The notes beneath the pieces were generated by a model. It had not been told where the DNA came from and made no database searches. It saw only the letters and a list, made by a program, of their open reading frames with translations. A stretch of DNA of 64,000 nt from Kribbella italica (GTDB lineage: Bacteria; Actinomycetota; Actinomycetes; Propionibacteriales; Kribbellaceae), in contig NZ_JACHMY010000001.1 of the NCBI RefSeq assembly GCF_014205135.1, positions 8,370,001 through 8,434,000 of the forward strand, read 5' to 3'. The position numbers were made by a program, and so were the translations under genes. Shown here in pieces: positions 42,091 to 50,637 of this stretch; positions within the stretch are counted from its first letter, which is position 1, and each line of letters begins with the position of its first letter.

Positions 42091-42918
42091 TCAGGCAAAC
42101 ACGCCCGGGTGGTCCGCCAACCACGTACGGAAGGTCCGGCCCGAGTGGCCGGTGAGTTTCTCGACGGCCGGCTCGATCGGGTGCGGGCTGCCGACCCGTG
42201 AGGACCAGTACGACAGCAGCGCTTCGAGCTGGGCCGGGCGACGCATCGCCGCGCCCATCTCCACGCGTGCCTCGTCGGCGCTGAGGTCGACGGCCTCGAA
42301 GGAAGCCCCGGTGATCTCGGCAACCTGAGCCAGCTGCGACCGCCGGGTCATCGACTCCGGGCCCGTGAGCGGATAGCCCCGTCCGTCGTGCTCTCCGCCG
42401 GGGCCGTCCAGCAACACCCGCACGGCCACATCAGCGATGTCCTGCTCGTGGATCGGCGCCTCCTCCGCCTCCAGATAAGGCAGCCGCACCTGGCCGACAG
42501 CCCGGATCGAGTGCGACCAGAAGATCGCGTTGCTCATGAACGCACCGGGCTGCAGGTACGTCGTCGCGTACGAGCCGCGACCGACCAGAGCTTCGGTCTC
42601 CGCGTGCGGATCGCCCGCGGCGTCCTCGTTGTCGGCCTGGGACGACATCGACGACAGCAGCACGACCTGCCGTACGCCGGCGGCATCGGCCGCCGTGGCA
42701 AACACACCGGCGGTCGACGGTTCGGCGTACAGGAAGACCTGGGTGATGCCGTCGATGGCGGCGGCGAGGGACGAGGGATCCCCGAAGTCCCAGCCGACCG
42801 CGCCGGGAAGGTCCTCCGGCGAACGGCTGGCGATCCGGACGTCGCGGCCCGCGGACACCAGACCGGCGGCGACGGCGCGAGCGATCTTGCCGCGTCCGCC
42901 GGTGATCAAGATGGTCAT
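42091..42918 (-). CDS. NAD(P)H-binding NmrA-type oxidoreductase
   Basis: Atypical SDR of 275 residues (NAD(P)H-binding, YtfG/AzoB-like). Starts MTILITGGRGKIARAVAAGL with a GxxGxxG-type loop; continues with VFLYAEPSTAGVFATAADAAGVRQVVLLSS and TYLQPGAFMSNAIFWSHSIRAVG. The active-site Tyr-X3-Lys of classical SDRs is absent, as in this family. It is divergent from a TetR gene with a perfect palindrome between the starts, so it is the likely target of that repressor. An intact relative of the broken gene at 4507-5196, though not a close one. Confidence 0.9.
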   Translation of the reverse strand: MTILITGGRGKIARAVAAGLVSAGRDVRIASRSPEDLPGAVGWDFGDPSSLAAAIDGITQVFLYAEPSTAGVFATAADAAGVRQVVLLSSMSSQADNEDAAGDPHAETEALVGRGSYATTYLQPGAFMSNAIFWSHSIRAVGQVRLPYLEAEEAPIHEQDIADVAVRVLLDGPGGEHDGRGYPLTGPESMTRRSQLAQVAEITGASFEAVDLSADEARVEMGAAMRRPAQLEALLSYWSSRVGSPHPIEPAVEKLTGHSGRTFRTWLADHPGVFA

Positions 42919-42934
42919 GGATGAACTCCAAATA

Positions 42935-42947
42935 TGTAGTGACTACA
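42935..42947. promoter_or_regulatory. Palindromic operator in the TetR/oxidoreductase divergent promoter
   Basis: TGTAGT-G-ACTACA is a perfect palindrome with 6-bp arms, 17 bases before the oxidoreductase start and 41 before the TetR start, in the most AT-rich part of the gap. A TetR dimer bound here could repress both genes. Confidence 0.6.
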
Positions 42948-42987
42948 AGATTGGAAGAAGTAAAGCATGACGCCCTAGGATGTGTCC

Positions 42988-43602
42988 ATGGAGATCGGCC
43001 GCCGGGAGCGGAAGAAGCAGCAGACCCGTCAGGTGATCTCCGACGTCGCGACGCGGCTGTTCCTGGAGCGCGGGTTCGACGCGGTGACCGTGGCCGAGGT
43101 GGCGAAGGCGGCCGACGTCGCCGTACAGACCGTGTTCAACCACTTCCCGACCAAGGAAGACCTGTTCTTCGACGAGACCGGTTGGTGGGCCGGCCCGGCC
43201 GAGGCGATCAGGAACGCGCCGCCCGGCCAGAACCCGATCGACACCCTGGAGCAGCAGTACCTGACCGTGGTTCGTGGGCGGCTCGAGTCAGGTCACTTGG
43301 AGACCTGGCGGGAGTTCAGCCGGACGATGGCGGAGAGTCAGGCGTTGCTCGCGCGCCGTCGGCAGATCGCGGAGGAGATGGAACGCACCCTCGCCGCCGC
43401 GCTGCAGGAACGCGATCCGGAGCTCGCGCCGCTCACCGCGAGGTTCGTCGCTGCCCAGTTCGCGGCCGCGCAGAAGGTGCTCGAGGCGGAGCTGGCGTTG
43501 ATCATGCCGCCGGACGCGACCCCCGAGCAGCTGAAAGCGTCGAACGCGCAGCTCGAACAGGCGACCGTGGAGGTGTTCGACGCCCTGCGCCGCGCAGGGT
43601 GA
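42988..43602 (+). CDS. TetR-family transcriptional regulator
   Basis: Regulator of 204 residues. AGGA seven bases before the ATG at 42988 favours this start over the GTG two codons earlier. N-terminal helix-turn-helix domain (RRERKKQQTRQVISDVATRLFLERGFDAVTVAEVAKAADVAVQTVFNHFPTKEDLFF), then an all-helical ligand domain with no recognised specificity. Controls itself and the divergent NmrA-type oxidoreductase, judging from the palindrome between them. TAGGAT at 42976-42981 could be a -10, again close to the start. Confidence 0.92.
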   Translation: MEIGRRERKKQQTRQVISDVATRLFLERGFDAVTVAEVAKAADVAVQTVFNHFPTKEDLFFDETGWWAGPAEAIRNAPPGQNPIDTLEQQYLTVVRGRLESGHLETWREFSRTMAESQALLARRRQIAEEMERTLAAALQERDPELAPLTARFVAAQFAAAQKVLEAELALIMPPDATPEQLKASNAQLEQATVEVFDALRRAG

Positions 43603-43687
43603 GCAGGGCAGGAGACGCCGCGGGGATTGTTGGTGACCAGACAATGGATTCCCGGCGAAGCACAGTGACCGGGTACGCTGCTTGGTT

Positions 43688-44809
43688 GTGGCTGGACTGG
43701 ATTTTGACGCGGAGCTCAAGCAACTCGACGCGACCCTGACCTCGATCGAGAAGGTGCTCGATCTGGACACACTGCGCCGGGAGATCGCCGACCTCGGAGA
43801 GGCGGTGGCCGCGCCCGACCTGTGGGACGACCAGGCGAACGCGCAGAAGGTGACGTCGCGGCTGTCCAGCCTGCAGGCCGACCTCGAGCGGGTGACCAAG
43901 CTGCGCGGGCGGATCGACGATCTCGGCGTGCTGATCGAGCTGTCCCGCGAGGAGAACGACGCCGACGGCCTGGCCGAGTCGGAGAAGGAGATCTCCTCGC
44001 TGGCCAAGTCGATCCAGTCCCTCGAGGTCCGCACCCTGCTGTCCGGCGAGTACGACGAGCGCGAGGCGCTGGTCACGATCCGCTCCGGCGCGGGTGGCGT
44101 CGACGCCGCCGACTTCGCCGAGATGCTGCAGCGGATGTACCTGCGCTGGGCCGAGCGCCACGGGTACTCGACCGAGGTCTACGACACGTCGTACGCCGAA
44201 GAGGCCGGGCTCAAGTCGACCACGTTCGGCGTCAAGGCGCCGTACGCGTACGGCACGCTGAGCGTCGAGACGGGCACCCACCGGCTGGTCCGGATCTCCC
44301 CGTTCGACAACCAGGGCCGCCGGCAGACCTCGTTCGCCGCGGTCGAGGTGGTCCCGGTGCTGGAGCAGACCGACGAGATCGACGTCCCCGACGAAGAGCT
44401 GCGGATCGACGTGTACCGCTCGTCCGGTCCGGGTGGTCAGAGCGTCAACACCACCGACTCCGCGGTCCGGATCACCCACATCCCGACCGGCACGGTGGTC
44501 TCCTGCCAGAACGAGAAGTCGCAGCTGCAGAACAAGGCCAGCGCGATGGTGATCCTGAAGGCCAAGCTGCTCGCGCTGAAGAAGGCCGAGGAGCGGGCCG
44601 AGATCGACTCGCTGCGCGGTGACGTCCAGGGCTCGTGGGGCGACCAGATGCGGTCCTACGTCCTGCACCCGTACCAGATGGTGAAGGACCTGCGGACGCA
44701 GTACGAGTCCGGCAACACCTCGGGTGTGTTCGACGGGGAGATCGACGAGTTCGTCGAGGCCGGCATCCGCTGGCGCCGGACCGGCCAGACGGTCTCCGAG
44801 CAGAACTGA
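43688..44809 (+). CDS. prfB: Peptide chain release factor 2
   Basis: Terminates translation at UGA and UAA. 373 residues from GTG 43688 (a TTG two codons upstream is possible); TACGCT at 43674-43679 lies about eight bases before it and would give a leaderless mRNA. The stop-codon-recognition tripeptide SPF is in VRISPFDNQGRRQTSFA, and the GGQ motif in SSGPGGQSVNTTDSAV (near 250) contacts the peptidyl-transferase centre. The frame is uninterrupted, so the autoregulatory +1 frameshift known from many prfB genes is absent. Confidence 0.96.
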   Translation: MAGLDFDAELKQLDATLTSIEKVLDLDTLRREIADLGEAVAAPDLWDDQANAQKVTSRLSSLQADLERVTKLRGRIDDLGVLIELSREENDADGLAESEKEISSLAKSIQSLEVRTLLSGEYDEREALVTIRSGAGGVDAADFAEMLQRMYLRWAERHGYSTEVYDTSYAEEAGLKSTTFGVKAPYAYGTLSVETGTHRLVRISPFDNQGRRQTSFAAVEVVPVLEQTDEIDVPDEELRIDVYRSSGPGGQSVNTTDSAVRITHIPTGTVVSCQNEKSQLQNKASAMVILKAKLLALKKAEERAEIDSLRGDVQGSWGDQMRSYVLHPYQMVKDLRTQYESGNTSGVFDGEIDEFVEAGIRWRRTGQTVSEQN

Positions 44810-44834
44810 CGGACCGCAACGACGGACCAGAGCT

Positions 44835-45614
44835 GTGGTGAAGGCCGAGCTCCGCGCGGACTGCGGTAGTTGCTTCGGCCTGTGCTGCGTCGCGCTGACG
44901 TTCGCCCGGTCCGCCGACTTCGCGATCGACAAGGCGTCCGGCGAGCCGTGCCCGAACCTGGCGGACGACTTCCGCTGCGGCATCCACCAGAAGCTGCGGA
45001 CCAAGGGCTTCAACGGCTGCACGGTCTACGACTGCTTCGGCGCCGGGCAGAAGATCTCGCGGCAGGCCGGGACGAGCTGGCGCGAGCAGCCGGGGCAGGA
45101 GATGTTCGCCGCGCTGCCGATCATGCGGCAGCTGCACGAACTGCTCTGGTACCTGGACGACGCGCAGCAGCGCCCGGAGACAGCGCCGATCCGTGCCGAG
45201 CTGCAGCGAAGCGCCAAGCACGTCGAGGCCCTGACGCAGCAGCCCGTCCTGGATGTTGACCTGGGCAACGAACGCGCGCAGGTCAACGAGCTGCTGATCA
45301 CCACCAGCCAACTGGTCCGCGGCAAGCAGCCCAAGAAGAAGGAACGCCGCGGCGCCGACCTCGTCGGAGCCAAGCTCCGCAAGGCCGACCTGAGCCGGGC
45401 CAACCTGCGCGGCGCCTACCTGATCGCGGCCGACCTGGCCGGCGCCGATCTCCGCAAGGCGGATCTGATCGGCGCCGACCTGCGCGACAGCAACCTCAAG
45501 GGCGCTGACCTCACCGACGCGCTGTTCGTCACGCAGTCCCAGGTAAACGCGGCCCAGGGCGACAGCACCACCAGGATCCCCAGCAGCCTGCTACGCCCCG
45601 ACCACTGGCGCTAA
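44835..45614 (+). CDS. Pentapeptide-repeat protein with a Cys-rich N-terminal domain
   Basis: 259 residues from GTG 44835, just where the Cys-rich domain starts. Cysteines at 10, 13, 17, 18, 39, 48, 62 and 67 (DCGSCFGLCC, EPCPN, RCGIH, GCTVYDC) suggest a metal or iron-sulfur centre of the CxxC-type (YkgJ-like). A helical linker with KKKERR leads to eleven pentapeptides (ADLVG, AKLRK, ADLSR, ANLRG and so on, about 176-232), a right-handed quadrilateral beta-helix. Related fusions have been annotated as oxetanocin resistance proteins; a DNA-mimic role like MfpA is possible but the array is short. Follows prfB by 25 bases and overlaps the LysR gene end by three to four bases. Confidence 0.85.
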   Translation: MVKAELRADCGSCFGLCCVALTFARSADFAIDKASGEPCPNLADDFRCGIHQKLRTKGFNGCTVYDCFGAGQKISRQAGTSWREQPGQEMFAALPIMRQLHELLWYLDDAQQRPETAPIRAELQRSAKHVEALTQQPVLDVDLGNERAQVNELLITTSQLVRGKQPKKKERRGADLVGAKLRKADLSRANLRGAYLIAADLAGADLRKADLIGADLRDSNLKGADLTDALFVTQSQVNAAQGDSTTRIPSSLLRPDHWR

Positions 45615-46471
45615 GCACGATCGAGAAGCCTGACCGAGGACCGCACGATCGACGCGACTTCCTGGGAGGTGCTGTCCGGCTGCCAGGCGATCACCGTGGT
45701 GACGTCCGGCGCGTCGACCACCGGCACCGCGACGTGTTCGGGCCATTGCCAGGCACGGCTGGAGGCCGGGATGACGAGCAGCGTTTTACCGAGGGCAACG
45801 AGTTGGGCGAGCTTCGACTGCGTGTGCACCTCTGGTCCAGGCCCCTCGGGGTACGACCCGTCGAGCCGCGGCCATCGCGCGATCGGCAGGTCCGGTACGT
45901 CGCTGACGTCGGCCAGTGTGAGCTGATCCCGGGACGCTAGCGGATGCCCTGCCGGCAGGATCGCGACCTGGCCTTCGACCACGAGTTCCTCGGTGTCGAA
46001 TCCGGCGAGATCGTCGTACGGGCTGTGCATGAGGGCCAGATCGGCACGTCCGCGGCGCAGCAGACCGGCCTGTTCGCCGACCTCGCACAGGAGGACCTCG
46101 ACCGGCGGACTACCCGGCTCGCTCGCCAGCGCGTCCAGGAGCCGTTGCAGCAGTTCGTGGGATGCCCCGGCTTTCGTGACCAGTACCAGCGGTAGCTGCG
46201 GGCTCCCGGCGCGCTGTGTCCGGCGTACGGCGGTCGCGATCGCGCCGAGGGCCGTTCCGGCTTCGACGAGCAGCACTCGGCCGGCGCCGGTGAGCGCGAC
46301 GCCACGGCGGTCGCGGGCGAGGAGCTGAACACCGATCCGCCGCTCGAGCCGGCTGATCGCCCGGGAGAGCGGTGGTTGGGCGATACCGAGCCGTTCGGCC
46401 GCGCGACCGAAGTGCAACTCCTCGGCGACGGCGACGAAGTACCGCAGCTCGCGGGTCTCGAGATCGTCCAC
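45611..46471 (-). CDS. LysR-family transcriptional regulator
   Basis: LTTR of 286 residues from a GTG. HTH at about 8-65 (LRYFVAVAEELHFGRAAERLGIAQPPLSRAISRLERRIGVQLL), then a two-lobe effector domain with LPLVLVTKAGASHELLQRLLDAL. It is divergent from an SDR gene; a perfect LTTR-type palindrome sits 17 bases upstream of its start. LYRFG-type PPLSRAI wording is typical for regulators of aromatic or quinone metabolism. The co-inducer is unknown. Confidence 0.93.
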   Translation of the reverse strand: MDDLETRELRYFVAVAEELHFGRAAERLGIAQPPLSRAISRLERRIGVQLLARDRRGVALTGAGRVLLVEAGTALGAIATAVRRTQRAGSPQLPLVLVTKAGASHELLQRLLDALASEPGSPPVEVLLCEVGEQAGLLRRGRADLALMHSPYDDLAGFDTEELVVEGQVAILPAGHPLASRDQLTLADVSDVPDLPIARWPRLDGSYPEGPGPEVHTQSKLAQLVALGKTLLVIPASSRAWQWPEHVAVPVVDAPDVTTVIAWQPDSTSQEVASIVRSSVRLLDRA

Positions 46472-46487
46472 GCCGAAAGCCTACGGC

Positions 46488-46506
46488 TGATACCTGAGGG
46501 GTATCA
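46488..46506. promoter_or_regulatory. LysR-type operator in the LysR/SDR divergent promoter
   Basis: TGATACC-N5-GGTATCA is a perfect palindrome with 7-bp arms, containing the ATACC-N5-GGTAT form of the T-N11-A LTTR box. It lies directly between the divergent starts. Confidence 0.75.
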
Positions 46507-46571
46507 CGGCGTACCCCATCGGTCTTGGACGACGGACACTCGGTGCACCCAGCATGGGTCGGGTGAACACC

Positions 46572-47279
46572 ATGAAGACCGCGCTGGTTACCGGCGCCAA
46601 CAAGGGAATCGGTTTCGCCGTCGCACGGGGCCTCGGAACGATCGGCTTCAGGGTCGGGGTCGGGGCTCGCGACGACGGCAGGCGGGACCAGGCCGTCGAG
46701 CAACTGCGGGCGGCGGGCGTCGAGGCGTTCGGTGTCGCGCTCGACGTCACATCCGACGAGAGTGTCGCCGCAGCCGCGGTGACCGTCGAGCAGACCGCGG
46801 GACGTCTCGACGTGCTGGTCAACAACGCCGGGATCTCCGGCCGGACCGATGGCGGCGCCCAGGACCCGACGACCCTCGACCTCGACGTCGTCCGCACCGT
46901 GCTCGACACCAACGTCTTCGGAGTCGTTCGGGTGACCAACGCGATGCTCCCGCTGCTGCGCCGTGCGGACTCGCCGCGCATCGTCAACCTGTCGAGCAAC
47001 ATGGGTTCGCTGACGTTGCAGACGGGACCGGTCCTGGCCGCCTACGCACCGTCGAAGACGATGCTCAACAGCATCACCGCTCAGTACGCCCGGCAGCTGG
47101 CCGGCACCAAGGTCATCGTGAACGCAGGCTGCCCGGGGTACGTTGCGACCGACTTCACCAGCTTCAACGCTCCCCGGACCGCCGAGCAAGGCGCCGCGAT
47201 CGCGATCCGGCTCGCCACCTTGCCGGACGACGGGCCGCGCGGAGGCTTCTTCGACGACGACGGCACAGTCCCCTGGTGA
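46572..47279 (+). CDS. SDR-family oxidoreductase (carbonyl-reductase-like)
   Basis: Classical SDR of 235 residues. I start at ATG 46572 with GGGTG six bases upstream and the fold beginning MKTALVTGANKGIGFAVARGLG; ATG 46554 and GTG 46563 are in frame. NNAGISG, catalytic Ser in NLSSNMGSLT, and YAPSKTMLN (YxxxK) are present, as is the PGYVATDF loop common in carbonyl reductases. The end GGFFDDDGTVPW is typical of this subgroup. Probably activated by the divergent LysR protein. Confidence 0.9.
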   Translation: MKTALVTGANKGIGFAVARGLGTIGFRVGVGARDDGRRDQAVEQLRAAGVEAFGVALDVTSDESVAAAAVTVEQTAGRLDVLVNNAGISGRTDGGAQDPTTLDLDVVRTVLDTNVFGVVRVTNAMLPLLRRADSPRIVNLSSNMGSLTLQTGPVLAAYAPSKTMLNSITAQYARQLAGTKVIVNAGCPGYVATDFTSFNAPRTAEQGAAIAIRLATLPDDGPRGGFFDDDGTVPW

Positions 47280-47289
47280 GGGCTCAGGC

Positions 47290-48702
47290 TCACTGGAGCT
47301 GACGGGTCACCGGAGTCATCAGCAGCGAGATCGCGGTGATGGCCAGGGCTACGGCGGCCAGCGCTCCGCCCTGGCCCCAGGACGTACCGGACAGCGACAG
47401 GTACGCCGTACCGACTGTGGCTGCGCCCAGCGCCAGACAGGTCTGCTGGCTCGTCAGGAGGATGCCGCTGCCGAGTCCGGCCTGGGCGGGCGGCACCTGG
47501 CCGATTACGACTCCCATGAGCGGCACCATGACCAGTCCGCTGCCGAAGCCGGCGATCAGCATCGGCACTGCCAGGGTCCAGGGCGTGACGTCCGGCCAGA
47601 GGGCCAGGGCGACCACCGCCAGTACGGCGTACCCGATGGCCTGGATCAGCCAGTCGCGGACGATCAGGCCGGCGCCGTACCGGGCCTGCAGCCGCGGTCC
47701 GTAGACCGAGGTGATCAGGAAGCCGACGGCCATCGGCAGCAGGCTCAGACCGCCTTCCAGCGGGGACATCCCGGCCTCGCCCTGGGTGGCGAGTGCGAAG
47801 ACGAACATGAACCCACCGAACGTGGTGAAGAACGCCATCGCCAGCAGCAGCCCGATCCGCATCGCCTTCAGGCGCAGTACGGTCGGTGGGATCAGCGGCG
47901 CCCGCTGAGCCTTCTCCGCCCGGTGCTGGTGCAGTCCGAGCAGAGCAAGAGCCGGTACGACGGCCGCCAGCGACAGCCACGTCCACAGCGGCCAGCCGAG
48001 CGGGCGTCCCTCGGTCAGCGGTAGCAGCAGCAGGACCAGTGTCAGCGCGAGCAGCGCGGCGCCCACCACGTCGACCCGCTGAGCCTTGTCGGCCCGTGTC
48101 TCGGGCAGGAGCTTCACTGCGGCGACCACCGCGAAGAGGCCTACCGGCACGTTCACCAGGAAGACAGCGCGCCAGCCGAGCCCGAACACGTCGGCCTCGA
48201 CCAGTACGCCGCCCAGGATCTGTCCGAGCGCCGCGGCAGCCCCGCCGACGACCCCGAACATGGCCAGTGCCCGCGCCCGGTGCTCACCGGTCAGCAGGCT
48301 GCTGATCGACGCGAGCACCTGCGGAGTCATGGCGGCCGCGGTCGCGCCCTGAAGCACCCGGGCGGCCAGCAGGACACCGATCGTCGGAGCGATCGCGCAG
48401 AGCAGCGACGTCACGGTGAACCCGATCAGGCCGACCATGAACAGCCGCTTCCGGCCGAAGCCGTCGCCGAGACGGCCGCCGACGACGAGCAGGGTCGCGT
48501 TGGCGATGCCGTAGCTGCCGACCACGAGCTGGAGCTCGCCGGGTGTCGCCTGCAGGTCGGTCCCGATCGCCGGGAGCGCGACGTTGATGATGAAGAAGGA
48601 GAGCATCGGCAAGAAGGCGCCGAAGAGCAGAGTGGTGAGCGCCACCGGCCCGAGCGGCGACTTGGCGGGTACGCCGATCGGCGGAGCGGAGGTCTGTGTC
48701 AT
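47290..48702 (-). CDS. MFS drug exporter, DHA2 type (14 TM)
   Basis: Proton-coupled exporter of 470 residues with about fourteen hydrophobic helices. Motif A GGRLGDGFGRKR follows TM2, and motif C-like GFGSGLVMVPLMG and ILGGVLVEAD are seen. The N-terminal TLLFGAFLPMLSFFIINVALPAIGTDL is typical of DHA2 members. ATG at 48702; the reading frame upstream is shadow. It is divergent from an XRE regulator with 118 bases between the starts and converges on the SDR gene. Substrate unknown. Confidence 0.92.
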   Translation of the reverse strand: MTQTSAPPIGVPAKSPLGPVALTTLLFGAFLPMLSFFIINVALPAIGTDLQATPGELQLVVGSYGIANATLLVVGGRLGDGFGRKRLFMVGLIGFTVTSLLCAIAPTIGVLLAARVLQGATAAAMTPQVLASISSLLTGEHRARALAMFGVVGGAAAALGQILGGVLVEADVFGLGWRAVFLVNVPVGLFAVVAAVKLLPETRADKAQRVDVVGAALLALTLVLLLLPLTEGRPLGWPLWTWLSLAAVVPALALLGLHQHRAEKAQRAPLIPPTVLRLKAMRIGLLLAMAFFTTFGGFMFVFALATQGEAGMSPLEGGLSLLPMAVGFLITSVYGPRLQARYGAGLIVRDWLIQAIGYAVLAVVALALWPDVTPWTLAVPMLIAGFGSGLVMVPLMGVVIGQVPPAQAGLGSGILLTSQQTCLALGAATVGTAYLSLSGTSWGQGGALAAVALAITAISLLMTPVTRQLQ

Positions 48703-48820
48703 GGGACCAGCTTGCGCCGCGTCTGATCCGGGTAGTGAGAGCCTGCTTATCCTATTACTGACAGCACCTGGCACCAGTCTTTCGTCCACCCACGCGCTGG
48801 ACCACCATGGAGAGGTGAGC

Positions 48821-49660
48821 ATGCTGCAGGCAACCCGGCCGGACGAGCGGCGCCGCGCGCTGGCGGAGTTCCTGCGCAGCCGCCGGGAGCGGATCCAGCC
48901 CGAGGAGGTCGGCTTCGCACCGGGCGGCCGTCGCCGTACGCCGGGCCTGCGCCGCGAGGAGGTCGCGCAGCTCGCCGGCGTCGGCGTGACCTGGTACACC
49001 TGGCTCGAGCAGGGCCGGGACATCAACGTGTCCACCCAGGTGGTCGAGGCGATCTCCCGGACGCTGCGCCTGGACCGGCTGGAGCGCAACCATCTCTACA
49101 CGCTGGCAGGGCTGGCGATCGGGCCGGTGACCGGCGACTGCGTCGGCCTGCCGCCGTCGGTGCAGAAGATGATCGACCGCGCGTCGCCGTACCCGGCGCT
49201 CGTCCTGAACGCCCGGTACGACGTGCTCGCGTTCAACGACGCCTACTGCAAGGTGATGCTCGACTTCACCCAGGTCCCGGAGGACCAGCGCAACATCCTC
49301 TGGCTCAGTTTCGTGTCGAAGGAGTGGCAGTGCTCCTTCGCGGACGCCGAGACGATGAAGCTGCACATGGTCGCGGGCTACCGGGCCGCCTCCGCCGACC
49401 ACCTCGGCGAGCCGAGCTGGCAGGAGATGACGCAGCGCCTGCTGACCGAGTCGGCCGAGTTCGCCGACCTGTGGAACCGGTACGACGTCGCCGCGCCGAG
49501 CAACAAGGTCAAGGTGGTCGACAACCCGCGGGTCGGGCGGCTCGAGGTCGAACCGGTCAACCTGTGGCTGAACCGGCTCGGCCGGACCCGGGCGACGATC
49601 TACACCGCCGCCGACGAGGAGACCGAGACCAAGCTACGGATCCTCGTCGACGGCGCGTGA
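48821..49660 (+). CDS. XRE/MmyB-type helix-turn-helix regulator
   Basis: Regulator of 279 residues. GGAGAGG is spaced six bases from the ATG at 48821. N-terminal HTH_31 region with RRRTPGLRREEVAQLAGVGVTWYTWLEQGRDINVS, the signature of MmyB-like actinobacterial regulators, followed by a PAS-like ligand domain with YPALVLNARYDVLAFNDAYCKV. Known relatives bind fatty-acid-type ligands. It is probably the local regulator of the divergent MFS exporter. Confidence 0.92.
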   Translation: MLQATRPDERRRALAEFLRSRRERIQPEEVGFAPGGRRRTPGLRREEVAQLAGVGVTWYTWLEQGRDINVSTQVVEAISRTLRLDRLERNHLYTLAGLAIGPVTGDCVGLPPSVQKMIDRASPYPALVLNARYDVLAFNDAYCKVMLDFTQVPEDQRNILWLSFVSKEWQCSFADAETMKLHMVAGYRAASADHLGEPSWQEMTQRLLTESAEFADLWNRYDVAAPSNKVKVVDNPRVGRLEVEPVNLWLNRLGRTRATIYTAADEETETKLRILVDGA

Positions 49661-49662
49661 CG

Positions 49663-49687
49663 CCGGCGGCGTCCAAGGCGCCGCCGG
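49663..49687. terminator. Bidirectional hairpin between convergent genes
   Basis: Stem CCGGCGGCG / CGCCGCCGG (9 bp) and a 7-base loop, right after the regulator stop and just before the end of the leftward beta-helix gene. Confidence 0.7.
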
Positions 49688-49692
49688 GCACA

Positions 49693-50637
49693 TCAGCCGA
49701 TCGGGATGCCCGGGTTGGCCAGGCCGTTCCCGCCGGTGACGGTGTTGCTGCGGTCGATCGTGACCTTGCAGCTGGACGCGTTGTAATTGGTGATGTTGAA
49801 CGCGTACCGGCCGCTGCCGGTGGCCCCGGTCAGGTCGGACCTGTTGTTGCGGAACACCGTGCCGCACCCCCACCCGGACTGCTGGGTGTGGGTCTCGAAC
49901 CCGTTGTTGGTGGTGTTCTTGCCGGTGTTGTTCTCGATCACGTAGTTGTTGCCCTTGACATCGATCCAGCTGTCGTCGTAGTTCGCGCCGGTCAGCCCGC
50001 GGCCGTCGAAGGAGTTGCCCGCGACGCGCCCGCCGGTGGTGCCCTCCTTGAGGTCGATCGCCTCGCCGCCGACGTCCGGGCCGATCGTGTTGTCGAGGAT
50101 CTGGACGTTGTCGGACTTGTCCGACGTGCCACCGGCGCTGCCGACGTACACGCCCTCGCCCATGCCCCGGCCGTCGTTGCCGGTGTCGTAGATCTTCGAG
50201 TTGCGGATGGTGCCGTACGTGCTCGACTTGCGGAAATGCACGCCTTCCATGTCGAGCCCGTGCACGGTGACGCCGTCGATCACGACCCGGGTGGCGGAGT
50301 CGATCATGATGCCCTTCTGGCCGCCGGTCACGGTGATGCCCTTGACCTGCCAGTACGACGCGCCGTTCAGGTGCAGGCCGTAGCCGCCACCCGCGGTCAG
50401 GATCGCCTTGGCGCTGCCGGTGAGCGTGATCGGGGACGACGAGCTGCCGGAGACCGTCGTCTTGAAGTTGCCGGTGTAGGTGCCGTCGGCAAGCTTGATC
50501 GTGTCACCGGCCTTGGCGCTGGTGAGCGCCGACTTCAGCTGGGCGGCGGTGCTGACGTCGATGGTCGCGGCGTGCGCCGGACCGGCCACGAGCCCGGCCG
50601 CGACGACGCCGAAGGAGAGGAACAGTGCGGTCTTCAC
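49693..50637 (-). CDS. Secreted right-handed beta-helix protein (pectate-lyase-like)
   Basis: 314 residues from a GTG that overlaps the upstream stop (GTGA). Signal peptide of about 23 residues (KTALFLSFGVVAAGLVAGPAHA, cut after AHA). The mature chain opens ATIDVSTAAQLKSALTSAKAGDTIKLADGTYTG, then repeated beta-helix coils (VVIDGVTVHGLDMEGVHF, IRNSKIYDTG, VQILDNTIG, NYVIENNTG), as in polysaccharide lyase families and chondroitinase-B-like folds. Catalytic residues are not obvious. Three Cys near the end may form a disulfide. Part of a secreted carbohydrate set. Confidence 0.87.
   Translation of the reverse strand: MKTALFLSFGVVAAGLVAGPAHAATIDVSTAAQLKSALTSAKAGDTIKLADGTYTGNFKTTVSGSSSSPITLTGSAKAILTAGGGYGLHLNGASYWQVKGITVTGGQKGIMIDSATRVVIDGVTVHGLDMEGVHFRKSSTYGTIRNSKIYDTGNDGRGMGEGVYVGSAGGTSDKSDNVQILDNTIGPDVGGEAIDLKEGTTGGRVAGNSFDGRGLTGANYDDSWIDVKGNNYVIENNTGKNTTNNGFETHTQQSGWGCGTVFRNNRSDLTGATGSGRYAFNITNYNASSCKVTIDRSNTVTGGNGLANPGIPIG

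Noticed and set aside
43622..43690. Programmed +1 frameshift in prfB
   Set aside because: The prfB frame is continuous with no in-frame UGA near the start, so no frameshift is needed.
48584..48820. Longer start for the XRE regulator
   Set aside because: The upstream frame overlaps the divergent MFS gene; ATG 48821 has a well-spaced RBS and begins the conserved domain.
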